Positions 51,061 through 63,473 of a stretch of 64,000 nt of DNA are shown in pieces. How positions within the stretch are numbered: the stretch's first letter is position 1; the number at the start of each line of letters is the position of its first letter. Origin of the DNA: Ichthyophthirius multifiliis (taxonomy: Eukaryota > Ciliophora > Oligohymenophorea > Hymenostomatida); assembly GCF_000220395.1 (NCBI RefSeq), contig NW_004086499.1, forward strand, positions 1 through 64,000, in the 5' to 3' direction. The translations under genes were made by a program, and so were the position numbers. Under the pieces are notes generated by a model. That model did not search any database and was not told the origin of the DNA. It saw nothing but the letters and a program-made list of their open reading frames with translations.

Positions 51061-52160
51061 TTTTAATTCGATATTTGAACTTTGTTTTGAAGGTTTACTA
51101 TTATATTTATGTATATATAATATTTTTAATTTAAAAAAAAAATATATATATATAAGTAATGAATTTTTTTTTTTACGAATTTGTTTTTTTTCTTTTGATT
51201 TTTTTTTACTTTTTGTTCGAGATCTTTTTTTATATAATTTTCTGAGAATTTTGTTATTTATTCTCTTGGTAAAAGGATTATTCTTTCAAGGTTGAAATTT
51301 TTTTAAAAGTATTATTTTTATTTTATTAATTTCGTATTTATAATTTGTATTTGCTTATTATTAATTTATAAAAATAAAAAGAGATTTAATAAAAATAAAA
51401 ATAAATATTAATAATAAATTCAAAAAAAAAAAAATATAAATTAATAAAAATTATAGAAAATATTAAAGCATCTATATTAATATATATATATTGAATTGTA
51501 TTTATAAATATATATAATTTAATAATTATTTAATATATATATATATATAATTAAATATATTTATTTATTTTTATTTTTTATATATTATATATTTATATAT
51601 TTAAATTTAATTTAAAATATATAATAATTTACTATATATTTCTTTAATTTTATTTTATATATAATTATTTTATAATTTTTTTTTACTTTTCGTTTTTAAA
51701 ATTATATTATTATTTTTTAATATTTATACCTTAATTAAATTTCATTTTTAATATAAATTTAAATCTCGATATTAATTTATATTATCAATTATAATCTATC
51801 ATATTATTATATAAATTAAAATTGTATTATAAATTAATAGAATAATAAATTATTACTGATATATTTTTTAATTAAGAATATTATTAAATAAACATAATTA
51901 TATATTTTTTTAATTTTATAATAACAAATATATGTATAGATTATATCATTATTATATTATTATTTTATTTATAAATTATCAAACTACATTTTTTTTACAA
52001 AGAAAAAGATTATAAGAAAATAATATAATAATTAAAAATGCATACCTTTTTTTTATAATAATATAAAAAATATATTCTAAAAAAAAAAAATTTAATTTCA
52101 AATAAAAAAATAATTATAATTATATTCAAAATAAAAATCTAAACAAAAAAAAAATTAAAA
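51061..52160. other. Divergent intergenic A+T DNA
   Basis: Holds promoters for the PP2C gene (minus) and SCOT gene (plus). A minus-strand stretch at about 51181-51290 reads a basic Ser/Lys/Arg-rich frame (KKRSRTKSKKKSKEKK) without an ATG. The remainder is A+T-only. Confidence 0.45.
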
Positions 52161-53801
52161 ATGCTAAAATTAATAACAAAACACTCTAAAGTAAAAAACA
52201 TGACTATATAATCCATTAAAAATTATGCTAAAATATGCTCTTCATCAGCCGAAGCTTTAGAAGGATTAAAAGATGGCGATCAAATATTAATGGGTGGTTT
52301 TGGTATATGTGGAATTCCTGAAAATTCAATAAACTAAATATTAAAAATGGGCACAAAAGATCTCTGGGTATGTTCTAATACATGCGGTAAACTAAAAATA
52401 AATAACATAAAAAAATCAATAAAAATTAAAAATAAACTAGGTATATCGAATTGGGGACTCGGCCTATTACTAGCCAGTGGATAAATAAGAAAAGTATCCG
52501 CCTCATATGTAGGTGAAAATCCTGTTTTTGAAAAATTATTCCGTGGCGGAGAATTAGAAGTAGAACTATAACCACAAGGTACTCTAGCTGAGAAAATGAG
52601 ATCCGGAGGATTAGGCATTCCAGCATTTTATACACCTACAGGGGTCGGTACATATGTAGAATACGGTAATGTACCCACAAAATATGGAAAAAACGGTTCA
52701 ACAATTCCTATATAAACATCCTAACCAAAAGAAGTAATAAAAATTTATATATACATACATAATTAAAAATAAAGAGAAGAGTATTTGATGGAAGAGCCTA
52801 TATTATGGAAGAAACATTTATTAACGCCGATTTTTCTCTAGTAAAAGCTTAAAAAGCAGATAAAAAAGGTAATTTATATTATAATAAAACGGCGCGAAAT
52901 TTCAATGATGATGCTATTTTGGGAGGAAAAATAAGAGTTGCAGAAGTGGAAGAAATAGTCGAAAATGGAGAATTGGATCCTGATTAAATCCATACACCTG
53001 GTATTTTCGTTGACAGAATTTTCGTAGGTGAAAAGTTTGAAAGAAAATTCGAAAAATTAGTCTATGATAAATCTGATGAGCCTAAATAGGAAAAATAGTC
53101 CCATAAAGATAAGGTTAGGGATAAAATAGTATCCAGAGCAGCAAAAGAGGTCAAAAGTGGCATGAATTTGAACTTAGGTATTGGTATTCCTACACTTTTA
53201 CCCTAATATGTACCTAAAGATGTTAAAATTATGCTCCAAAGTGAATTAGGTGTACATGGAGTGGGTCCTTATCCTAAAAAAGGCTAGGAACATCCAGATA
53301 TAATTAATGCAGGGAAGGTATTTTTAATATAAAATGAGCCTTTTTTTATATAATTATTAAAAGGAAACAATCACTTTATTACCGTAAGCTAGTACTTTTT
53401 CTTCTAGTACATCTTTCGGTATAATTAGAGGTGACCATTTAGATATGACAATGCTTGGAGCGATGTAAATTAGTAGATATTGTGATATTGCTAATTGGAT
53501 TATTCCGGGAAAACTAGTAAAAGGAATGGGTGGGGCAATGGATTTAGTATCTTGTAAATCTAAAGTAATAGTTTTAATGGAACATAATAATAAAAATGGA
53601 GAATTTAAAGTTTTAGAATAATGTACTTTACCTTTAACTGGCAAAGGTGTAGTTAATACATTAATCACTGAAAAAGCTGTTTTTAGAAATTGGAATGGGG
53701 AATTAGTCTGTACAGAAATTGCTAAAGAATTCACTTTGGAAGAAGTAAGATAATCTACTGGATTTAATTTTAGAACGGCTGATAATTTAATTTAATTTTG
53801 A
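52161..53801 (+). CDS. OXCT1: Succinyl-CoA:3-ketoacid-CoA transferase (SCOT)
   Basis: Mitochondrial enzyme that moves CoA from succinyl-CoA to acetoacetate in ketone-body use. 499 residues after introns 52387-52440, 52734-52774 and 53318-53363 (54, 41 and 46 nt; whole codons). The N-terminus is basic and Ser-rich with no acidic residue for about 25 positions, consistent with a mitochondrial presequence. Alpha half: [86 protein letters not shown]. Beta half: [33 protein letters not shown] with the catalytic Glu, [35 protein letters not shown] and [12 protein letters not shown]. The family motif SENG reads SELG. Bacterial two-subunit versions are fused here, as in other eukaryotes. Confidence 0.96.
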
Positions 53802-54085
53802 TATAGATTGAATTTTATTGTTATTGAAAAAGAAATTTATTTATATTTTATTTATTATTTTTTATTTTGTTTTATTCATTTTTAATAATTTATATTTCTA
53901 ATCCATTTTATAATTAAAAAATGTTTTAAGTATTTTTTATTAAATATTATATAAAAATGGAAAAAAAATTTTAACAAAAAAAAAAAATTAATACAAAATA
54001 TGGATTAAATATAAATTAAAATTGTGTGTTAATTATTTATTATCTTGAAAACAAAACAAAAATATATTAAAAAAAATAAAATATA

Positions 54086-54935
54086 TCATTCATCAAATCC
54101 CATCCACTATTCAATATTGTATCCTAAAATAAAATATATATAAATATAATAAATAATAATAAAAAAATAAGATAAAATAGAAAATAAGAAGATTTATATA
54201 TTATTATTCTTAATATTAATATTAAATAGAATTTAATTAATTTCTTATGTTATTTATTTTTAAAATAAAATCAATAAAAAAAAAATTATAAAACTTTAAA
54301 TTAATATTAAAATAATTATAAAAAAAAAAATGTTAAAAAAATGAGAATATGTTTTTTACGGAAATTTTGATATAAATTAAAAATCAATATAAAGTAATTA
54401 TATATTTTTTTTAAAATACATATATATATATATATATATATAAAACTAATTAAAAATAATAAAAAATAAAAAAATAAAATAAAGTAAAAATAAAAAAAAT
54501 ATAATATATAATATATATGTTAAATTAAATAATTATTAGTAAAAATTAAATAAAATATATATATATAATTTTTAAATATATTATATATATAATTATATAT
54601 ATATATATATATAAATATATATATAAATATATTTTTTTATTTACTTGTTATTAATATACTGTTTATTAAATTTACATCATCTATAACATTATTTTAATTA
54701 TATTCTTTAAATTTCAATAATTAATTATATTTTGAATCTTAATTAAATAATGTCGAACATTCAAATTATTTTTTAAAAAATTAATTTATATTTTATTTAT
54801 AATTTTTTTGAAATTAATTAACTCCCATTTATTATTTTTTAATTAATTTATTATCCTCATTATTTATAATATTATTACAATTAATATTGCTATTGTTATT
54901 ACTATTAATATTTATGATATTATTATTATTATTAC

Positions 54936-55002
<67 letters not shown>

Positions 55003-55878
55003 TTGTTTAATTTCCTATGCAGTTTAATCCATTGATGCTCTTCTTTTTTATTAAAAAAGAAAAAAACTTTTTTAATTCAAAAAATGTTCATTTACAAAAT
55101 CTTCATTTTAAGACCATTATTTTGTAGTATCTGAGTTTCTTGTCGATTCTGCTGATTTAGCAGGAGATGGATAATATTTATTTACTGTTTTTTTTTTATA
55201 AACTTTATTATTATTCCTATTATTTTCTATTTAATGAGCAAAACTATTATTTCTCTTAAAAAAAGAATACTAACTTTCTTTATTATTAGGTGTATCTTCT
55301 TCAGAAATTATAGTATAACATTCAAATCTTTAATCAATTTCTTAAATTTTTTATTCTTTTTTTTATAATAAAATATTAATTTTTTCTTCAAATATTCTTA
55401 TTTTTTCATCTTCCTTTTTATTTTATTTTTAAAGAAAAAAATTAATAATTGATAAAAGTTTTTTTATTTTTTTCATAAAATTTTAAATACAAATTTTTTC
55501 GTTATTTACCTCTTTTTTCATTTAATATTATTCTATTTTTTTATTTATATCATAAACAAAAATCTTTCCTTTTATTATTTCTTATTTATTTTATATGATA
55601 TATTCTATTTCTCCTTCTTCTTTTACTTCGAAATTAAAAAAATTTCCTTAATATTATTAATTTATTTTCATTTTGGGTATTATTATTTAATAATTTTCTT
55701 TCATTTTAGAATCATTATTGCTATTTTTTATTTATATTTTTATACTAGAACCTTAATGAACGTATATATTTTAAGGAATAAGTTTTTAATTTTCTAAAGT
55801 GATTAATTATTCTTCTAATTATAAACTTGATTAATCAATAATTTTTGTTTTTGGATTTTTTTTGTTAATTTCATACAT
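54086..55878 (-). CDS. Asn-rich protein of unknown function with remote last exon
   Basis: A 423-residue reading with one large intron of 521 nt (54124-54644). The N-terminal 150 residues mix beta-like segments (KLIPQNIYVHQGSSIKIQIK, FNFEVKEEGEIEYIIQ) and a coiled coil. The centre has a Ser/Asn linker with possible phospho-sites (KYYPSPAKSAESTRNSD, QKRRASMDQT), then long Asn runs from TTA repeats (54914-55001). The C-terminal part before the intron reads FKEYNQNNVIDDVNLINSI, and the last exon adds only about a dozen codons ending YNIEQWMGFDE before TGA. The long intron is inferred from frame and splice sites. No family recognised. Confidence 0.6.
54914..55001. repeat. TTA/AAT repeat (poly-Asn)
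   Basis: Longest trinucleotide tract in the window, with a few substitutions giving Ile and Ser. It encodes poly-Asn on the minus strand. Confidence 0.85.
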
Positions 55879-56213
55879 TTGATTTTTTTTTTATTTTTAT
55901 TTTTTTTAATGGTTATTTTTAATAAATAAAAAAAAGAGTTTCTTTGTTTCTTTTGTTTTCTTTTTCTTTTTTTTCTTTTTTTTTTTCTTTTTTTGAAAAA
56001 ATAAATAACTATAATAATAAAATATTATAAGTATTAATAATAAATTAATTTATATTTTATTTATTTAATAAAATATTTTCTTTATTTATAAAAAAAACAA
56101 AAAAAATATTTAAATATTAAATTAAAAATATTATATATAAATATATATATATTTATTTACATAAAAAAAAAAAAAACTGTATTTAATTATTATTTATTTA
56201 TTATTTTTTATAA
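55879..56213. other. Divergent intergenic DNA with pyrimidine tract
   Basis: Contains a long T/C-only tract at about 55937-55995 on the + strand, upstream of the minus-strand gene. The rest is A+T. Confidence 0.55.
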
Positions 56214-59066
56214 ATGAAAATATTAATTGTAAATGCATATTCTCAAACAGAAGTAGGATTTCGTTTATTTTAAGAATTTGAATAAATAATAAAAGAAGTA
56301 ACAAATATAAATTAGAAATCATATTACGAAATTTATATTAACAAAAAAAATAAAGTTTTTTTTAAGATAAAAAAACTTAATGGATACCGAAACTGAATTT
56401 TTTGTATGTGATAGGTCAAATATAGGTGATTTTTTATACGAGCAAAGTGGCAATTTCTTAACAAAAGAAGCTGCTAAATCTTTTGATTTCATAGACATGG
56501 TATTTATTGAAGGCGATGCAAATTTAAGGCCGTGGTCCCCTAAAGCAATAAATGTATAGAATTTATATAAATAAATAAAGCAATAACCTATAAATTTATT
56601 TATTTTTAATATAAAAAATGCATAAAATAGTTTTTAATGCTTATAAAAAATTGTTTAAATACAAATAAAATTTTATGGGCATCTTAATTTGCAATGTAAT
56701 GTTTAATATATATAATATCTTCAGATGTAGAATAAGTAAATAAAAAAATAAAAAAAATAAATAAATTTACTTAAAAGCAAGTAAACATAGTTAATGGTTA
56801 AAACGGACTTTCTTTAAAATCTAATAAAATTGAAAAACAATATCCAAATGGTCATAATGATTATTTTTTAGATAATGTAAAATTTATTTAAAAATAAAAT
56901 ATAAATATTTATATAAATTAATAAAAATATATTTATATAAATATAAATATAAATATAAATATATTATATATAAATATTTATATATATATATATTTTATAT
57001 ATATAATTATATATATAAATTTAAGATATCTGGTGATATGTATTAATGGGATATAGATAATAAGGAATGGAAGCCATCAAGAAACACAGGTTTACATTAT
57101 AGAAAAGCAGCATAAGAAAGTCTAGATTTGGGAAAGCTAGTAATGAAGACTGAAGTTCATCGAATGAATTAACAACATAAAAATTTATAGAAAATATTCG
57201 AATCATAAAAAAACGATTGTATATGTTATATTAAAAAAATATTTATGAACCATTATGCTTTACTAGATTGTGAATTTGAATTTATTGTCCCTTCCAAAAA
57301 TAGCTGGGATGCACATCCAATAGCATTTATCAATTCTTAAAAAACATATACAGTACTTGCTGAATCTAAGTTTACTGTATAAATAATAGAAATAAATGAA
57401 TTTACATTAGGATGTTAATTTAATTTGTCACATAAATATCCGCATACTATACAAATCTTTTGTAATTTTGTTAAACATTAATTAGAAAAAATTAAAAGTG
57501 GAAAAAGGTAATTAAAAAAATATATATATTAATATATATAATTATATATATATATATATATATATATTTTATTTATATATATATATTTGTTTATTTTTTT
57601 ATTTGTATTTTTGTATATTTGTCTATTTGTATATTTGTATATTTTGTATATTCGCACATTTGCATATTTGTTTATTAATATATTATATAAATTAAAGATC
57701 TATACCAATAAAAGATGTAAAAAATTAAAATGAATAAACTTCTAATACTTTTGAATAAATTTTAATTGCTAAAAACGACGCTTTATTTATTTAAGAATAA
57801 AAAAAAAAATAAGCAAATCCTTGTTTTAGACATTCTGGTTTTGCCATGAAAAGATTAGAAAAAGAAGACTTAATAATATAAAACAATGCCTTTAATGTTC
57901 GAAATGTTCCTTCTATGTAATAGTTTGATTAAATAAACTTAAAATAAAAGCCTACAGTAGAATCTAAATATATAAAAACTATATAAAGACCTTAAACTGC
58001 TTTTAATAATAAAAAAAATAGAAATTTATAATAATAAACTAATACTAGAAAAGAGAATTCCTAAAATAATTTTTTCAAAAACGAAAATAATAATATATAA
58101 TAAGATTTTATAAATGATGATTATGAAGATGAAAAAGAAATTCTTTTAAAAAATTAAAGTGAAATAAGGCTTATGTTACATCCTTAATTACCTAAAGAAG
58201 GGTTATAATAAAATGATGTTTTATGGGTACCAGGAGCCTATTTTACAAAAAATATGAATAAAGCTAATTAAATTAGCTCTATTAGGGCTTTAGAAAATTA
58301 AAAAATTATAAGGGTTCCTTCTTTTGGGCCTATGAAGAAATTATAAATGTCCACTAAAATGGGAATTTAGAAAAAATAAAAACCATTATATGAATTTGTT
58401 AATAAAGATTTTAATCCTTTTATTAAAAATCAAAATGAAAATAATTAAATGGATTATTAAAAACCTTTGAAAAAAAAATATGAAAAATAAATAAAAGATT
58501 AATTAAGATAAATATCATGTAATAATTTATAAATAATATAAAAAATATTATTAATTAATAGGATATAAAAAAAGAAGAAACATATGCTGAAAAAATTGAA
58601 AAATAAAAATAAAAAGAAAAAGTAAATAAAATAAATATATAATATAATATAATAAATATATTATATAATAATATAAAATAATATATATATATATTTATAT
58701 ATATATTTACATATATTTATTTCAATTTATTTTTTATTATATTTTTTTTTTTAATATAAATTATAAATATATTGTTTAATTTATAGATTAATTTATTTAT
58801 TTTAAAACAATATATTATTTTTTTTAAATCTTATTTAATTTAAATAAATATTTTTTTTATTTTATTACTTAATTATATTTTTTATAAAATAAAAGGAAGA
58901 ATTAGAAAAAAATCTTGGAGATAGATTTTTTCATACAGGTATGATATAAAATTACAAAATAATTAACAACTTTGATTTTAGTAGTTAATATTATCCTGTT
59001 TCTAAGCATTAATATAGAGTATGTAATCCACAAAATTGGGTTTCAAAAAATGCTTTCCTTTTATGA
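56214..59066 (+). CDS. Class I glutamine-amidotransferase-like protein, probably ciliary, unknown role
   Basis: A multi-exon gene. The N-terminus MKILIVNAYSQTEVGFRLF looks like the first beta-alpha unit of a class I glutamine amidotransferase fold. SFDFIDMVFIEGDANLRPWS, KNCLNTNKILWASQFAMQCL and NIVNGQNGLSLKS follow in the expected order. The nucleophile elbow (GxCxGxQ in active enzymes) reads ASQFAMQ, with Gln in place of Cys. Then come GDMYQWDIDNKEWKPSRNTG, GKLVMKTEVHRM, WDAHPIAFINSQKTYTVLAE and HKYPHTIQIFCNFVKHQ, and a long basic Gln/Asn-rich tail (VLWVPGAYFTKNMNKAN, GFAMKRLEKED). The last exon ends KHQYRVCNPQNW, VSKNAFLL. At least six introns; near 56345-56365 the frame slips at A/T homopolymers, and the final splice is not resolved. 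The ciliary role is inference only. Confidence 0.6.
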
Positions 59067-59606
59067 AAATTTTTCTTTTTATTACATTATTTTTATACAG
59101 TTTGTATATAAAATTTTATCCTGTAATAAAATTAAATAATAAAAATGTATATTTTTTTTAATTATAATCTAATTACATATAATTTAATTTTGTTTAAATT
59201 TAAATATCTAAAAAGCATAATTTTTTTTTAATAAAAATATAAAATAAAATTAAAATGATTATAAATTAAAAATAAAAATATTTTAAGAATAATAATAAAA
59301 AAACAAAAATTTATAAAATTAAATATTGATGGAAAAAAACATAAAAATATGTAAATAATAATAAATTATTTATAAATGAATTAAATATTAAAATAGAAAA
59401 GTAATATAAAAAAAATAATAATAATTATATATATAAAATAAATTTTTTCATTTAAAAACAATAATATAAATAATTTCATGATTTATTTATAAAATTAAAT
59501 ATATTTAATCAAGATAATTATTTTTTTAAAAAATAAATAAATTATTAATTGTAATAATCAAAAGATTTAAATTATTAATCATATGTAAAAATATGATAGA
59601 AATAAA

Positions 59607-59638
<32 letters not shown>

Positions 59639-60384
59639 TATATATATAAATAAATATATATATATATATAAATAAAATAAAATAATTAAATTTAATTTTT
59701 TCTAAAAATTTAATTATATTTATTTATAAATTAATATAAAAAAATGAAATTATATATATTTTTAAATTATTATATTTATAGAATTATTTTTAAATTAATA
59801 ATATTATAATTATTAATTTAAAAAAAAATTAATATCTTTAAATAAAATTAAAAATAATATCATTTTTATAATTATATACTATTAATAACAATTATATATA
59901 TTTATATAATTATATAAACTAAAAATAATTATAATAATTTTTATATGTTTTTTGTTGTTTATATATGTTACACTATTATAACTATTATTTAAATCTAAAT
60001 TAAAAAACTTAATATTTTATTTTAATTTTTAATAATAAAAAAAATATTTAATTATTAATATTATTCTTATTATAAAAAAATAAAATTTATATATTTTTTT
60101 TTTCTTATAAATTAAAAATTAAATTATATATTTTTAAAATATTATAAAATTATTTTTAAATAATTAAGATTTTTACTTTTTTGAATAAAAAATATAATAT
60201 ATTTAATAATATAATTAAAATTTATTTTATCTATAAAAACTTTAATTATAAAAATAATTTTTTTTAAACAATTATAAATATAATAATATAAAATTAAGTT
60301 CAAAACTAAACAAAAAAATTCTATAAAAATTAAACAAAAATTATACTATATTAATTACTTAGTATAAATACAAAATATAAAAAT
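59067..60384. other. Long intergenic A+T DNA
   Basis: 1.3 kb of nearly pure A+T, the longest empty stretch here. AT-run clusters at about 59610-59675. No gene, tRNA-like fold or transposon end recognised. Confidence 0.5.
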
Positions 60385-61188
60385 ATGTAAGATTATTATC
60401 CCTTTAACTTAGGATAATATACAAAAAGAATCACAACATCTAAAAAAGAGACATAAATATGGTTTGACCGTGCATTATTGTAAATGTATTCGTTTAATCA
60501 TGAAGAAACCTTGAATTGCTGTGAAAAAGCATTAGAATATGACTAAAATTGTGCTATGATTTACTTTTTAAAATCCATAGCATAAGGTACAATTAAATAT
60601 AAGAAAAAAATACTCATGTATATATATGTACAAAATAATATATAAAAGGAATAAATTATAACAACTGTCCTGAATATCTAAACCCTATCCAAGCACATAA
60701 TCAACATGAAAGCTGGAAAAAAGCAAACGAAAATAAAGAAAAATGCTCAGAATAAGAAAAAGATTTAATATAAGCTCTTCAATATAAAGTCGGAAATGGC
60801 AAAAGCCTTCTACATAAATAAAACGATATAAACTTTGCAAATAAAATGAGAAAAATATACAAAAAATATCCCTAAGATGATTTCATAGCTGAAATATTTG
60901 CAGAATCATTAATGAATTTAAGACCTTGGAATTTGTGGGTATAAAAACAAGAAAATGGTCTAAAATATGGCGATCCTTATCAAGATACATTAGAAATAAA
61001 AGAAGTCTTAGAAAAAGGTTTAGAATATAATTAAGATCATTTAGGATTAAGACATTTATGGATTCATTTGATGGAATAATCACCTTATCCAGAAAAAGCT
61101 TTAGAATAAAATTTTAATAAATCTTTGATTTAATTATCACCAGATTCAGGACATTTAAATCATATGGTAAAAAAATAATATATAAATA

Positions 61189-61247
<59 letters not shown>

Positions 61248-62448
61248 ATATTTATTTATATATTTATTATACATATAATTTCTTAAAGCCATCTCATATT
61301 TATATATTATGTGGTAAATACGAAGAATCAATAAAAGTAAATGAATTAGCTATTAAAAATGATGAAAAATATTTTTAATATAGAAATTAATAAAAATATC
61401 CAAGCTTTTGTTCTTATATTGGTTTTATATGTCACAATATTACTTTATTAATATATTCTGCTATGTTTGCAGGACAATATGAAAAATCCTATAAAGGAGG
61501 CGAGTATTTATTACAAATTTTAAATATAAATTGCTTAAAAGATAATTCTTCTATTTTTTTTCCTTCTACTGCTTTTCGGCTTGAAAGTTTTGTTCCTATA
61601 ATACTTCATGTATATATAAGATTTGGTAAATGGGAAGAAATAATAAAAGATGAGCCTTTTGGATAATTTTTATCATTAAATTAAGTTTTTTCTAATCCAG
61701 ATTTATATTAAAGTACAATTGCTACTTTATATTATTCAAAAGGAATTGCATATTCAGTTTTAGCTGGAAAAAATTTAAATGAAAAAAATAATTTACTTAA
61801 CAAAGCCTAAAAACAAATTGACTTATTCAATTAGGCATTTAATTAAATCGGTAATAATAGGTTTTTACATAATTGTAATATGAAAGATGTTCTTGCAGTT
61901 GCACATGATATGATTATTGGAGAATACGAATATAGGTGTTAAAATTATCAAAAGGCTTTCCAATATTTAAGAAACGCAGTTTAAAAAGACGATAATTTAC
62001 CTTATGATGAAGTAATTAAAAATAAATATAAAAATAAAAAATATAAATATATATAAAAAATAAACTCTTAATAAATTTGAAATAGCCTTGGGGTAAAATT
62101 TATTATTTATTTTATTTAAAATAACATTTTAAACAAAACAAAAAAGGATGGATGATTCCAACAAGACATGCATTAGGAGCTTTATTATTAGAATGTGGAA
62201 TAGATAATAAAAATAAAAGTTATATATAAGAAGCAGAATTGGTTTATAGATAAGATTTAGGAGAAGGAGTTATTAGATCAGTTGCTCATCCTAATAATAT
62301 ATGGAGTTTAGTTGGTTTATATAAATGTTTAATATAATAAGGAAAAAAAGAATAAGCTAGCAAGTTTAAAAATATTTTAGATGAAAAAATTTTAAATACT
62401 GACATTTCAATAATTTCTAGTTGTATGTGCAGCTTTAAAAAAAATTGA
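60385..62448 (+). CDS. Large TPR-family protein of bacterial-like type
   Basis: A 583-residue protein after four introns (60587-60648, 61167-61288, 62012-62085, 62093-62146; whole codons). It follows a TPR-superfamily layout frequent in bacteria: IWFDRALLQMYSFNHEETLN near the start; a conserved centre HLGLRHLWIHLMEQSPYPEKAL (bacterial HPGxxHYYIHxxExSxxPExAL), LSPDSGHLNHMPSHIYILCG, KYEESIKVNELAI; then PWGWMIPTRHALGALLLE near the end, and a final SSCMCSF where relatives have a Ser-Cys-x-Cys-type end. Eukaryotic relatives exist (TTC38-like). Activity is unknown; TPR arrays usually bind proteins, and the conserved His residues hint at a metal or ligand site. A standard-code fragment at 61463-61666 is a genuine part of this protein. 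Confidence 0.75.
61192..61245. repeat. AT dinucleotide repeat (intronic)
   Basis: Perfect AT run filling most of the second intron of the TPR gene. Confidence 0.9.
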
Positions 62449-62979
62449 TTCTCTTATTTAATATAGAAATAATAATTTTTTTTTAAAAAAATAAAATATT
62501 AATTAATTAAGCATAGAATTGAAAATTAATAATAAACAATAAATATAATTATTGGATTTAATATTATATATAATAATGAAAATATATATATAAATAAGAT
62601 TTATATTTAATAATTAAATAAACATAAATATATAATTAATAAAAAGGTGATATATAAATTCTAAATATTATTTATTTAAATAATATTAAAATAATAAAGT
62701 TTTTATAATAAAGTAACTTAGAATAATTATTTGTCATTAATATTAATAATTATTAAAATAGATTTTGATTGTAATTTTTTTTTATTATTTAAATTTCAAA
62801 AGTTTTATTATAAAAAAATTTTTTTATTTAAAAATAAAATAAAAAATAAATAAATATAATAAGCACTTACAATATAATTTTTATATATATTTAAAAATAA
62901 ATGACTAAATTATTAATTTAATTTAATTATTAATAAAATATTTTATTAATAATATAATAAATATAAATATAAATATAAT

Positions 62980-63046
<67 letters not shown>

Positions 63047-63473
63047 TTTTTAATATTTTATTATTATAATTTTCTTAATCTTATTATTTATATATACTCT
63101 CTTATGAAAATTTATTATTAATATATAATTTTAATATTTTTTTAATTTTTATTATTTTAATAATATTTATATTTTTTATTATTTATATATTTTTATTTTC
63201 ATTTTTAATAAAAAACTTAATGATATACTTACTTTATATTATTTATTTTAATAAGATTATTCATAACATGATTTTATTTATTCTTTTTTTAATTAATTTA
63301 TTTTTTCTTTATAATAGTACTTATTACATTTTTTATATCTTTTAATTATTTATGCATACATATATTTACAATAATTTCTTATTTAATAATTATTGTTATT
63401 ATATCCTGTTTTCTTACAAATAAATACCCTTCCATAAAACCTTTTAATTTCTTAATTTTTTACGTTATTATAT
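62449..63473. other. Convergent intergenic A+T DNA
   Basis: About 1 kb of A+T-only DNA with a TTA repeat at 62987-63045. Unlike the genic TTA tracts, this one has no recognisable gene around it. Nothing else seen. Confidence 0.45.
62987..63045. repeat. TTA trinucleotide repeat (apparently intergenic)
   Basis: Near-perfect run of about 19 units outside any gene I could support. Confidence 0.8.

Noticed and set aside
52334-52635. Two overlapping minus-strand ORFs
   Set aside because: Antisense to the SCOT alpha domain, in incompatible frames.
53357-53734. 125-codon minus-strand ORF
   Set aside because: Antisense shadow of the SCOT beta domain; no independent signal.
59067-60384. tRNA or other RNA genes in the long spacer
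   Set aside because: No GC-rich 70-90-nt element with cloverleaf-like stems or a TTCRA loop was seen here or elsewhere in the window.
62987-63045. Possible CRISPR-like or satellite array
   Set aside because: A simple trinucleotide repeat with no spacers; the organism is a eukaryote.
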